Origin: CALCKU01 sp964534845
GTDB lineage: Bacteria; Pseudomonadota; Alphaproteobacteria; Caulobacterales; Maricaulaceae
Assembly (NCBI GenBank): GCA_964534845.1
Contig: CAZHPV010000077.1
Coordinates: forward strand, 1-11,317
Length of the DNA stretch: 11,317 bases
Direction: 5' to 3'
A model generated the notes under the pieces. The model was not told the DNA's origin. It made no database searches and was given only the letters and a program-made list of their open reading frames with translations. Positions within the stretch are counted from its first letter, which is position 1. Each line of letters opens with the position of its first letter. A program made the position numbers and the translations under genes. Shown piece after piece: positions 1 through 6,279 of this stretch.

Positions 1-344
1 CCTGTCTTTTGTGCCGCTTGGCCCGCAACGTGACGACTGACATCCTTGGAACCAAAAAGATGGCCAAGAATAGCATTGCCGTCTTGTGTAGCTGAGGCTT
101 GCCCAAGTGCCTGCGGATTGTCGAGATATTGGCTATGATTGCCTTTTTCTAATGCCCCTAAAAGCCCCGCCAATCCTTGCGGGTTGCCCGTGTTTTGCTT
201 AAGCGCGGTTGAGATGGCGGGCAGTAGGGCGGCGATAGCGCTCTGGCTTTGTTGCGGGTTAAGTCCGAGCCCCGCGCCCGCTTGCTTCGCCGCGCCGCCG
301 CCTTGGGCTTTCATAATCATGTCGAGTAGGTTCATTGCGCTCAT
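1..344 (-). CDS. DUF937-family protein, 3' end outside window (partial)
   Basis: The first 114 codons of a minus-strand gene are visible and open to the window edge. The start ATG at 342-344 is preceded by a strong Shine-Dalgarno GGAGG at 353-357 with 8 bases of spacing, which fixes the start. The protein opens MSAMNLLDMIMKAQGG, then has a Gly/Ala-rich stretch, a segment like GLNPQQSQSAIAALLPAIS, and a region rich in Gly, Asn and Gln around GNPQGLAGLLGAL. This pattern of small helices with repeated LL and GG is typical of the DUF937 (YidB-related) family, whose function is not established. A later segment, AILGHLFGSKDVSRHVA, also fits that family. No signal peptide or membrane segment is visible. 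It lies downstream of lepA on the same strand, 115 bases away, with an inverted repeat in between, so co-transcription is uncertain. The family call is by recognition only. Confidence 0.8.
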   Translation of the reverse strand, partial: MSAMNLLDMIMKAQGGGAAKQAGAGLGLNPQQSQSAIAALLPAISTALKQNTGNPQGLAGLLGALEKGNHSQYLDNPQALGQASATQDGNAILGHLFGSKDVSRHVAGQAAQKT

Positions 345-360
345 TTGGGAGTCCTCCAGT

Positions 361-390
361 AAAAATGTACCACAGTGATAGGACATTTTT
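361..390 (-). terminator. AT-rich inverted repeat between lepA and DUF937 gene, possible lepA terminator
   Basis: An 8-base perfect inverted repeat (AAAAATGT at 361-368, ACATTTTT at 383-390) flanks a 14-base loop. Read on the minus strand, the stem can be extended by a CC/GG pair with one bulged base, and its 3' arm ends in five Ts. It lies 70 bases downstream of the lepA stop, as expected of a weak intrinsic terminator. It also lies directly upstream of the DUF937 ribosome binding site, so it could instead be a regulator site or a leader hairpin. Confidence 0.35.
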
Positions 391-459
391 TACGAAGGTG
401 CGAGGAGATTTCACAGATAGGCTTACTAAGGTGTAACGACGCTTGGGTGACCAATCCCG

Positions 460-2265
460 CTAACCATCATCCATTTTAAGGGCGGCGATAAAGGCTTGCT
501 GCGGTATCTCGACCTTGCCGAATTGGCGCATTTTCTTCTTACCCTTCTTCTGCTTATCGAGCAGCTTGCGTTTGCGCGAGGCATCGCCGCCGTAACATTT
601 AGCGGTGACGTCTTTTCGCATGGCGGCAATGGTTTCGCGCGCGATAACCTTCCCGCCAAGCGCAGCTTGAATAGGGATTTTAAAGAGGTGGCGCGGGATA
701 AGGTCTTTAAGGCGCTCACACATCATGCGCCCCCGGCTTTCCGCGCGCGAGCGGTGCACGAGCATAGAGAGCGCATCAACGGGGTCGCCATTGACCAGAA
801 TGGACATTTTGACGAGGTCGCCCTGTTTGACGCCAATGGCTTGATAATCAAAACTGGCATAGCCTTTCGAGACGGATTTTAGCCGGTCATAAAAGTCAAA
901 AACGACCTCGTTTAAAGGCAGTTCATATTCCACCATGGCGCGTGCGCCGACATAAGATAGCCCGGTCTGCACACCGCGCCTGTCTTGGCATAGCTTCAAA
1001 ATACCGCCGAGATAATCATCCGGCGTCATGATTGTCGCCTTTATCCACGGCTCATGGATTTCCTCTATCTTCATTATATCGGGCATATCGGCCGGATTAT
1101 GCAGCAGGGTTTCTGTCCCGTCGCGCAGCTTCATTGTGTAAACCACAGAAGGCGCGGTTGTGATGAGATCGAGATCAAATTCGCGCTCGAGGCGTTCCTG
1201 TATAATTTCCAAATGCAGCAGGCCTAAAAAGCCGCACCGAAAACCAAAACCGAGCGCGGCGCTTGTTTCCATTTCAAAGCTAAAGCTGGCATCATTAAGC
1301 CGCAAGCGCCCCATGGCCGCGCGCAGGTCTTCAAAATCGGCAGCGTCAACCGGAAAAATACCGCAAAACACGACGGGTTGCGCTGGCTTAAAGCCTTCGA
1401 GTGGCTCCAGGGTAGGGCGTTTATCTTCTGTGATTGTATCCCCGACAGCGGCGTCCGCGACCTCTTTGATCGCGGCTGTCAGAAAGCCGACTTCACCCGG
1501 CCCGATTTCCTTCATATCTTCTGGCTTGGGACGGAACACTCCGACCTTATCAACGGTATAACTCGCCCCCGTTGACATTGTCCGTATACGCATCCCTTTT
1601 CTAACAGAGCCTTCAATGACCCTAAACAGCACCACCACACCCATATAGGTGTCGTACCACGCATCCACCAACATGGCTTTAAGGGGCGCCTTGGGATCAC
1701 CTTCTTCGGGCGGGGGCAGGTGCGCGGTTATAGCTTCCAAGACTTCTTCTATGCCCAGACCGGATTTGGCAGAACATTCAATAGCGTCTGAGGCGTCAAT
1801 GCCAATGACTTCCTCGATTTGGTTTTTCACCCGTTCGGGTTCGGCAGCGGGAAGGTCGATCTTATTGAGGACTGGTACAATCTCGTGATCATGTTCTATG
1901 GCTTGGTAGACATTGGCCAAGGTTTGCGCTTCAACCCCTTGGGAGGCGTCTACAACAAGGATAGAGCCTTCGCAGGCCGAGAGTGAGCGTGACACCTCAT
2001 AGGCAAAATCAACATGACCCGGTGTGTCCATCAGATTGAGTATATAGGTCTCGCCATTTTTTGCTGTGTAATCAAGACGGACGGTTTGGGCCTTTATTGT
2101 AATGCCGCGTTCCTTTTCAATATCCATATTGTCAAGGACTTGCTCGCTCATTTCCCGGTCAGACAATCCGCCGGTTACTGATATGAGGCGGTCAGCCAAA
2201 GTGGATTTCCCATGGTCAATATGGGCCACGATAGAAAAATTGCGGATTTTACTTTGGTCGATCAT
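460..2265 (-). CDS. lepA: Elongation factor 4 (LepA), ribosome-associated translational GTPase
   Basis: LepA binds the ribosome and can back-translocate or remodel stalled or mis-translocated complexes using GTP; it acts in the cytoplasm and at the membrane periphery. All five GTPase motifs are visible: P-loop AHIDHGKST at residues 14-22, switch I ERGITIK near 52-58, DTPGH at 80-84, NKID at 134-137 and SAK at 165-167. The C-terminal half has the LepA-specific basic segment (GGDASRKRKLLDKQKKGKKKMRQFG) that ends at PQQAFIAALKM, which matches the family's end. Length is 601 residues, normal for LepA. The start at ATG 2263-2265 gives the standard MIDQSKIRNFSIVAHIDHG opening. An in-frame TTG at 2302-2304 would add 13 residues not seen in the family, so it was not used. 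No strong Shine-Dalgarno is visible. The gene is divergent from the zinc-uptake block and shares its upstream region. Confidence 0.97.
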   Translation of the reverse strand: MIDQSKIRNFSIVAHIDHGKSTLADRLISVTGGLSDREMSEQVLDNMDIEKERGITIKAQTVRLDYTAKNGETYILNLMDTPGHVDFAYEVSRSLSACEGSILVVDASQGVEAQTLANVYQAIEHDHEIVPVLNKIDLPAAEPERVKNQIEEVIGIDASDAIECSAKSGLGIEEVLEAITAHLPPPEEGDPKAPLKAMLVDAWYDTYMGVVVLFRVIEGSVRKGMRIRTMSTGASYTVDKVGVFRPKPEDMKEIGPGEVGFLTAAIKEVADAAVGDTITEDKRPTLEPLEGFKPAQPVVFCGIFPVDAADFEDLRAAMGRLRLNDASFSFEMETSAALGFGFRCGFLGLLHLEIIQERLEREFDLDLITTAPSVVYTMKLRDGTETLLHNPADMPDIMKIEEIHEPWIKATIMTPDDYLGGILKLCQDRRGVQTGLSYVGARAMVEYELPLNEVVFDFYDRLKSVSKGYASFDYQAIGVKQGDLVKMSILVNGDPVDALSMLVHRSRAESRGRMMCERLKDLIPRHLFKIPIQAALGGKVIARETIAAMRKDVTAKCYGGDASRKRKLLDKQKKGKKKMRQFGKVEIPQQAFIAALKMDDG

Positions 2266-2333
2266 GATTGGGTTTGTCTCTATTTGATTTCGCAAAATTA
2301 GCAAGAGGACATTACGTCTTTGTTTCTTTTAAA

Positions 2334-2350
2334 ATGTTATAATATATCCT
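2334..2350. promoter_or_regulatory. Candidate Zur operator (zinc-responsive repressor box)
   Basis: The sequence ATGTTATAATATATCCT is a near-palindrome centred on 2342, with 6 of 8 base pairs matching across the centre. The left half is identical to the alphaproteobacterial Zur consensus as I recall it (roughly ATGTTATAATATAACAT); the right half differs at two positions, for 15 of 17 matches. It contains a perfect TATAAT (2338-2343). It lies 37 bases before the small-protein start and about 400 bases before a ZnuD-type receptor, a gene class that Zur typically represses when zinc is plentiful. The site also lies 69 bases upstream of the divergent lepA start, so an effect on lepA cannot be ruled out. 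Zur itself is not in this window. Confidence 0.6.
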
Positions 2351-2376
2351 TGAATTTTAGTTAGAGCGGGTATAAA
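2350..2376 (+). promoter_or_regulatory. Weak candidate promoter for the small-protein/znuD unit
   Basis: TTGAAT at 2350-2355 and TATAAA at 2371-2376 are separated by 15 bases, shorter than the preferred 17. This places the -35 directly against the Zur-like palindrome, where a bound repressor would block polymerase. An alternative -10, TATAAT at 2338-2343, lies inside the palindrome but has no good -35. Only 10 bases separate TATAAA from the ATG of the small gene, so if this promoter is used the leader would be extremely short. Confidence 0.3.
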
Positions 2377-2386
2377 CAGCCCGCAT

Positions 2387-2692
2387 ATGCGGTCATTCAG
2401 TTTATATCGTCTGATATGTGTTTTTTCAGCCATTGCTTTCCTTTGGCTGCAGAGCGCCGCTATGGCCCATGCTACGGAATTCGGTGATGCCCCTCATGAT
2501 CATGACGGGGTAAGCTGTTCTATCATTTTACAATCCGAAGACGCCGGGGATATTTTACCCGTTTCGGTCAAGATTTTTGAACCTTTTGTAACATCTCTGG
2601 AGACTGGGTATTACGCGGACTCTTATAGTGTTTATGAAAAATCCCGCGCCCGGGCACCACCCCCGCGAGGGCCTCCCACTAACCTTATATAA
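2387..2692 (+). CDS. Small exported His/Cys-containing protein preceding znuD, unknown function
   Basis: This is a 101-residue protein with a clear Sec signal peptide: basic start MRSFSLYR, hydrophobic core to about residue 25 and an Ala-x-Ala type cleavage site near MAHA (26-29). The mature part begins with a possible metal-binding cluster, APHDHDGVSC (His37, His39, Cys44, plus Asp38 and Asp40). It ends in an unusual proline/arginine motif, ARAPPPRGPP, near residues 88-97, which resembles the tails of small exported DUF2946-like proteins. I do not recognise a defined family or known activity. It lies 56 bases upstream of the receptor gene, directly downstream of the Zur-like box, so a periplasmic zinc-related role is a reasonable inference. 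The start ATG has no strong Shine-Dalgarno; only a weak AGAGCGGG lies upstream at 2363-2370. Confidence 0.75.
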   Translation: MRSFSLYRLICVFSAIAFLWLQSAAMAHATEFGDAPHDHDGVSCSIILQSEDAGDILPVSVKIFEPFVTSLETGYYADSYSVYEKSRARAPPPRGPPTNLI

Positions 2693-2703
2693 ATCTATCA
2701 ATT

Positions 2704-2719
2704 CCCGTTCTTGAACGGG
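2704..2719 (+). other. Perfect hairpin in the spacer between the small gene and znuD
   Basis: CCCGTTC at 2704-2710 and GAACGGG at 2713-2719 are perfect inverted copies around TT. In RNA this gives about six base pairs closed by a four-base loop. It starts 12 bases after the small gene's stop and ends 29 bases before the znuD ATG. There is no continuous T-run after it (CTCTTCGTCATTTTAA), so full termination looks unlikely. It could be a partial terminator, a processing or stability element, or a protein site. Confidence 0.5.
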
Positions 2720-2748
2720 CTCTTCGTCATTTTAATAAGGTATTTCTC

Positions 2749-4872
2749 ATGTCTATATCACTACGGGCTGGCCTATTGGTTAGCGTCACTTTTTCACTTT
2801 ATCCAACGCTGGGCTTTGCACAGGCCAGCTCTGCTAATTCTCAAAATGATCTTGAAATCGATGAAATTATTTCAACAGGATCACCTCTTGTGCGCTCAAT
2901 TGATGACTCCATTACGGGCATATCGGTTTTAACTGGCGAGGAACTCGCTGACCGTTTGGCCGGAACCATCGGTGAGACACTAAAAACCGAGCCGGGTATC
3001 TCTTCAACCTTTTTCGGGGCTGGTGCTTCCAGACCGATTATTCGCGGCTTGGACGGCGACCGTGTCAGAGTGCTGACAAATGGTGTGGGCTCTATTGATG
3101 CCTCATCAGCCTCTCCTGATCATGCTGTAGCGGCTGAACCGGCTCAGGCTGAACGCATTGAAGTTGTCAGGGGGGCATCCCTTTTGCGCTTTGGGTCTTC
3201 AGGTTCAGGTGGTGTGGTCAACATCCTTGATGGCCGCATTCCGCAGTCTGTTCCAGAAGACGGGTTTGACGGCGCTTTTAGAGTTTCGGGAACAACTGTT
3301 GATAACGGTTTCGAAGGCGCCGGTGCGATAGATGCGGCTCTTGGGTCCAATTTCGTTTTACATCTGGACGCTACTTATAAAGATAGTGGTGATTTCGATA
3401 TACCCGGCTTTGCTGAAAGTGAAGCACTACGGGCCGCTGAAGCGGCTGAAGCGGCAGAAAACGGTGAAGAGGGCGAAGAAGAAGAGGAGGCTTTCGGTAC
3501 GGTCGAAAACTCGGCGGTTGAAACCTATTCATTCACGGGCGGTTTGTCCTATGTTGGTGATAATGGCAATTTTCTCGGTGTCGCTATTCATAATTACAAT
3601 TCCGATTATGGTGTTCCGGGTGGACACGAAGAAGGCGAAGAGGAAGGTGAAGGCGAAGGTGAAGGTGAAGGCGAAGGCGAAGGCGAAGAAGAGGGCGAAG
3701 AGGAAGAAGAAGTCGTCACGATTGGTCTTGATCAGCTGCGCGTTGATATAAATGGCCGTATTGCTCTGGACGGATTTTTTGAGGCTGTTCAATTTTTTGG
3801 TGGTTATGCCGATTATGAACATACCGAATTTGAAGGTGATGAGATCGGGACTTTGTTTTCGAATGAAGGCGGTGAGATCAGGGTTGAGGCGATACAGGCA
3901 GAACGTGATGGTTATGCCGCTGCCTATGGTTTCCAATACCGGAAAAGAGATTTTTCCGCGATCGGGGATGAGGCCTTTGTACCGCCTACTGAGACGGACC
4001 AGATCGGACTGTTTACCTTCCATGAAATTGATTTCGGGGATTTTCACCTTGAGAGTGCTGCCCGTTATGAAAATACAGAACAAAGCAATAGCGTAACCGG
4101 CGAAGAGGTGGATTTTGATGCCATTAGTTTTTCTGTGGGAGGTGATGTACATCTTTCAGATGCGTTACGTATTGGCGTAACGGGTTTTCGTACTGAACGG
4201 GCGCCGACAACCGAAGAACTGTTTTCTAATGGTCCTCATCTGGCGACCACCCAATTTGAAATTGGCGACGTAACATTAGATAAAGAAACAGCGCTCGGAG
4301 GCGAAATTTCCGTGCGGTACCGTCGTGATGAGCATTTCTTGACAATCAATGCTTTTTATACTGATTATCAGGACTTTATTTTCGGGAGTGAAAATGGCGA
4401 GATTGAAGACGGTCTGCCTGTTTTTGTTTTCACGGGCGAAGACGCGGCTTTCCGCGGCTTTGAAATCCAAGGCGGTGCAAAAATAGGGGATTATGCCGGC
4501 TTTGATATTGGTGTTGATGGTTTGCTTGAATTTGTTCGCGCCGACACAGATACGGGTAACCTACCGCGTATTCCGCCCTTGGGTGTTTTAACGGGTATCG
4601 AGGCTGTAAGTGATCAATTCAAATTACGCGCGGAGCTGGAATATACGGCCGAGCAAAACCGTATCGATACGTTTGAAACGCCGACTGACGATTTTGCCTT
4701 TGTCAATCTTTTCGGAACATGGAAAACAGATATAGGTGAAAATCCGGTCCAGTTGAAAATTTCGGCACATAACTTGTTTGATGAGGAAGGCCGTCAACAT
4801 AGCTCTTTCCTAAAAGAGTTTGTGCCGTTGCCGGGACGAAATTTCAAGTTTTCTATAGCGACCCAGTTTTAG
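2749..4872 (+). CDS. znuD: ZnuD-type TonB-dependent outer-membrane receptor (predicted zinc uptake)
   Basis: Predicted outer-membrane transporter that uses TonB energy to bring zinc, or possibly another metal or metallophore, into the periplasm. The 707-residue product has a signal peptide (cleavage likely after GFA, residue 24), a TonB-box-like DEIISTG at 38-44, a plug domain to about 165 and a beta-barrel ending in Phe707. Family hallmarks are SPDHAVAAEPAQAERIEVVRG, the plug end GGVVNILDGRIP (154-165), YGVPGGHEE at 287-295 and YEHTEFEGDE in the barrel. ZnuD homologues often have His-rich loops at the position after GGH. Here that loop is 28 residues of only Glu and Gly (294-321), and a second acidic stretch lies at 225-247. 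AAGG at 2737-2740 is a suitable ribosome binding site 8 bases before the ATG. The Zur-like box upstream supports zinc as the substrate. The receptor family is certain; the metal is inferred. Confidence 0.92.
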   Translation: MSISLRAGLLVSVTFSLYPTLGFAQASSANSQNDLEIDEIISTGSPLVRSIDDSITGISVLTGEELADRLAGTIGETLKTEPGISSTFFGAGASRPIIRGLDGDRVRVLTNGVGSIDASSASPDHAVAAEPAQAERIEVVRGASLLRFGSSGSGGVVNILDGRIPQSVPEDGFDGAFRVSGTTVDNGFEGAGAIDAALGSNFVLHLDATYKDSGDFDIPGFAESEALRAAEAAEAAENGEEGEEEEEAFGTVENSAVETYSFTGGLSYVGDNGNFLGVAIHNYNSDYGVPGGHEEGEEEGEGEGEGEGEGEGEEEGEEEEEVVTIGLDQLRVDINGRIALDGFFEAVQFFGGYADYEHTEFEGDEIGTLFSNEGGEIRVEAIQAERDGYAAAYGFQYRKRDFSAIGDEAFVPPTETDQIGLFTFHEIDFGDFHLESAARYENTEQSNSVTGEEVDFDAISFSVGGDVHLSDALRIGVTGFRTERAPTTEELFSNGPHLATTQFEIGDVTLDKETALGGEISVRYRRDEHFLTINAFYTDYQDFIFGSENGEIEDGLPVFVFTGEDAAFRGFEIQGGAKIGDYAGFDIGVDGLLEFVRADTDTGNLPRIPPLGVLTGIEAVSDQFKLRAELEYTAEQNRIDTFETPTDDFAFVNLFGTWKTDIGENPVQLKISAHNLFDEEGRQHSSFLKEFVPLPGRNFKFSIATQF
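3628..3711 (+). repeat. In-frame GAAGGY hexanucleotide tract encoding a Glu/Gly loop
   Basis: Eighty-four bases consist only of GAA/GAG and GGC/GGT codons. Its core is seven consecutive GGY-GAA units, so the repeat period is six bases, and gain or loss of a unit keeps the reading frame. It encodes residues 294-321 of the receptor, in a predicted surface loop. A looser acidic segment lies earlier in the same gene, at about 3421-3489. Confidence 0.9.
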
Positions 4873-4893
4873 GACAAGGCTGTGCCGATTTAA

Positions 4894-4922
4894 ATTGGCC
4901 GCAATGACGCGGCCAATGGTTT
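4894..4922 (+). terminator. Strong hairpin after znuD, probable terminator
   Basis: A perfect 9-base-pair GC-rich stem (ATTGGCCGC at 4894-4902, GCGGCCAAT at 4909-4917) closes a six-base loop, starting 22 bases after the znuD stop. It is followed by GGTTT, so the U-tract is short and termination may be partial. It also argues against translation of the next gene from the GTG at 4923, which lies directly behind the hairpin. Confidence 0.6.
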
Positions 4923-4958
4923 GTGAAACTGGATGTCAAATGCTATGCTTTTGCTGTA

Positions 4959-5492
4959 ATGTCCAGTCTCGCACCATTTGAACGGTTTCAAGGTCCTCGT
5001 TTTTTTATCCTTTTTGGCATTTTTGCCCTTTATACCCTTTGGTATACTTTGATAGGGCCCTATGCGCGCCTGATTGGTCTGGCACCGGGCATGCCATTAC
5101 AAGCGCAAGGCTTTTATACGGGCGCATACGCCGTTGAGGTATTATCTCAACTTGACCTCGCGGGTCGAAACGCAGCCTATATCGCTTACCTCTTTGATGT
5201 GCCTTATATGATTATGCAGGCTTTAGTGTTTGAAGCTGTTATCGTATTTGGTCTTAAAGCGCGGAGGCTGTCAGGGCCAAAATGGCATTTATTACTGATC
5301 TTACCACTGGCTTTTTTGATTTTCGATTTTTTAGAAGATAGCTTTCTGGCCCTGACCTTGGCGACAAAGTCGGAAATTTTGGGCAGCTTTGCAGGCGTTT
5401 TCACAGCGCTGAAATTTACGGCCTTTATTCCGTCAATTTTTATCTCTTTATGGCTTGGTTTACGCGGCGTTATTGCCCATATGCGTAAATGA
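4959..5492 (+). CDS. Unrecognised integral membrane protein, four predicted helices
   Basis: I do not recognise this family. From the ATG at 4959 the protein has 177 residues. It begins MSSLAPFERFQGPRF and has four hydrophobic stretches: FFILFGIFALYTLWYTLIG, a long one around AYLFDVPYMIMQALVFEAVI, LLLILPLAFLIFDFLEDSF, and AFIPSIFISLWLGLRG close to the C-terminus. Acidic residues lie inside or beside the second and third helices (FDVP, FDFLED), and the tail is basic (RGVIAHMRK), suggesting a cytoplasmic C-terminus. An in-frame GTG at 4923 would add 12 residues, but it abuts the znuD hairpin. Neither start has a good Shine-Dalgarno, so the start is uncertain. It follows znuD by 86 bases on the same strand and could be read through from it, but nothing in its sequence points to metal transport. 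Confidence 0.7.
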   Translation: MSSLAPFERFQGPRFFILFGIFALYTLWYTLIGPYARLIGLAPGMPLQAQGFYTGAYAVEVLSQLDLAGRNAAYIAYLFDVPYMIMQALVFEAVIVFGLKARRLSGPKWHLLLILPLAFLIFDFLEDSFLALTLATKSEILGSFAGVFTALKFTAFIPSIFISLWLGLRGVIAHMRK

Positions 5493-5505
5493 CATTTCGA
5501 TATGT

Positions 5506-5533
5506 AAAATATGCTTTTAAACGTCATATTTTT
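5506..5533 (+). terminator. AT-rich inverted repeat after the membrane-protein gene, weak terminator candidate
   Basis: AAAATATG at 5506-5513 and CATATTTT at 5525-5532 form a perfect 8-base inverted repeat with an 11-base loop. The second arm is followed by one further T and a T-rich stretch. It starts 13 bases after the stop of the upstream gene. The low GC content makes the hairpin weak, so termination is only possible. Confidence 0.3.
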
Positions 5534-5541
5534 GCCTTTTA

Positions 5542-5556
5542 TTAACCTTAGTAAAT
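5542..5556 (+). promoter_or_regulatory. Possible degenerate CtrA site upstream of eipA
   Basis: TTAACC at 5542-5547 matches a CtrA half-site (full consensus TTAA-N7-TTAA). The second half is poor: the bases that follow are TTAGTAAAT, giving a TAAA only with a six-base spacer. It is worth recording because eipA in Brucella abortus is directly activated by CtrA. It lies about 50 bases before the eipA start. A short AT-rich match of this kind can occur by chance. Confidence 0.25.
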
Positions 5557-5598
5557 CAAATATGAATCGGAATCCGCAATTTTAGGAAAGGTCACGCC

Positions 5599-6261
5599 AT
5601 GCCATTACCTTTTATTCCCCTACGCTCTCAATCCTTTAGACATATTGCTATTTTGGGCTTTGGCCTGATATGTGCCAGCCTTTTGGCGTTAACGGGATGC
5701 GCCACAGCGCAAAATAATCCGATTGGGCAAAACTCGGTGGGCGCAGCTAAAACCGCGAGCGCGGCAACGTCAAAACCGAATGCATATAGTGAAAACGAAT
5801 TGGCTAGTGCGATATCAGCGCATCTCGGCGTGACGTCTGAATCAGCGGCAACGGCCATTGAGCGCCTATTTAGAGAGCGGGGTAGCCCTGTCGGTTATAT
5901 TACAGGTGAAGAGGGCGGCGGCGCGCTAACAATCGGAGCGCGTTACGGGAAAGGTACGCTCTGGATGAAAGATGGGCGCACGCAACAAGTCTATTGGCAA
6001 GGTCCGAGTATAGGGTTTGATGTGGGTGCGGAAGCCGGTAAGGTCTTTACCCTAGTTTACGGTCTGCAAGATCCAAATTATATTTTCCAACGCTTTCCCG
6101 GCGTAGACGGCTCGGCCTATCTCGTGGCGGGTATGGCTGTCAATTTTCAGCGTGCAAATGGTGTTTCACTCGCACCGGTAAGGTCCGGTATTGGAGTCCG
6201 TCTTGGCGCGAATATCGGATATACGAGTTATACAAGAAAGCGCAGTATATTGCCGTTTTAA
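5599..6261 (+). CDS. eipA: EipA/DUF1134 cell-envelope integrity protein, predicted lipoprotein
   Basis: The family is known from Brucella and Caulobacter, where EipA is a periplasmic eight-stranded beta-barrel protein needed for resistance to envelope stress; its biochemical role is not settled. The 220-residue product has a hydrophobic N-terminus with lipobox LTGC (Cys34), a low-complexity Ala/Asn/Ser linker (about 35-60), then the DUF1134 domain to the end. Diagnostic stretches are GSPVGYITGEEGGGALTIG, YWQGPSIGFDVGAEAGK, a PNYIFQRFPGVDGSAYLV segment, VRSGIGVRLGANIGY and the terminal PF. AGGAAAGG at 5584-5591 is a good ribosome binding site 7 bases before the ATG. It is convergent with oxyR, 16 bases apart. 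The lipobox suggests membrane anchoring, in contrast to the soluble protein described in Brucella. Domain identification is secure; the gene symbol follows the family. Confidence 0.93.
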   Translation: MPLPFIPLRSQSFRHIAILGFGLICASLLALTGCATAQNNPIGQNSVGAAKTASAATSKPNAYSENELASAISAHLGVTSESAATAIERLFRERGSPVGYITGEEGGGALTIGARYGKGTLWMKDGRTQQVYWQGPSIGFDVGAEAGKVFTLVYGLQDPNYIFQRFPGVDGSAYLVAGMAVNFQRANGVSLAPVRSGIGVRLGANIGYTSYTRKRSILPF

Positions 6262-6264
6262 GTC

Positions 6265-6279
6265 AGGCTGGGATAGCCT
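6265..6279. terminator. Small hairpin between convergent eipA and oxyR
   Basis: AGGCT at 6265-6269 and AGCCT at 6275-6279 form a five-base-pair stem around GGGAT, three bases after the eipA stop and overlapping the oxyR stop codon. It is the only structure in the 16-base gap. There is no T-run on either strand, so terminator function is weakly supported. Confidence 0.25.

Noticed and set aside
139..378. Plus-strand open frame of 79 codons
   Set aside because: It lies opposite the DUF937-family gene, which has a strong ribosome binding site and family-like sequence; the plus frame has Cys/Pro/Ser-rich shadow composition.
2266..2304. Upstream TTG start for lepA adding 13 residues
   Set aside because: The extension is not found in the LepA family; the ATG at 2263-2265 gives the standard N-terminus.
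3332..3751. Plus-strand Lys-rich frame inside znuD
   Set aside because: It is the Glu/Gly repeat read in another frame (alternating Lys/Ala), with no ribosome binding site.
3529..4152. Minus-strand frame of 207 codons opposite znuD
   Set aside because: Its Phe/Ala-rich segment is the antisense of the GAAGGY tract; the sense receptor is unmistakable.
4923..4958. GTG start extending the membrane protein by 12 residues
   Set aside because: The GTG directly follows the znuD hairpin and has no ribosome binding site. The ATG at 4959 is preferred, although not by much.
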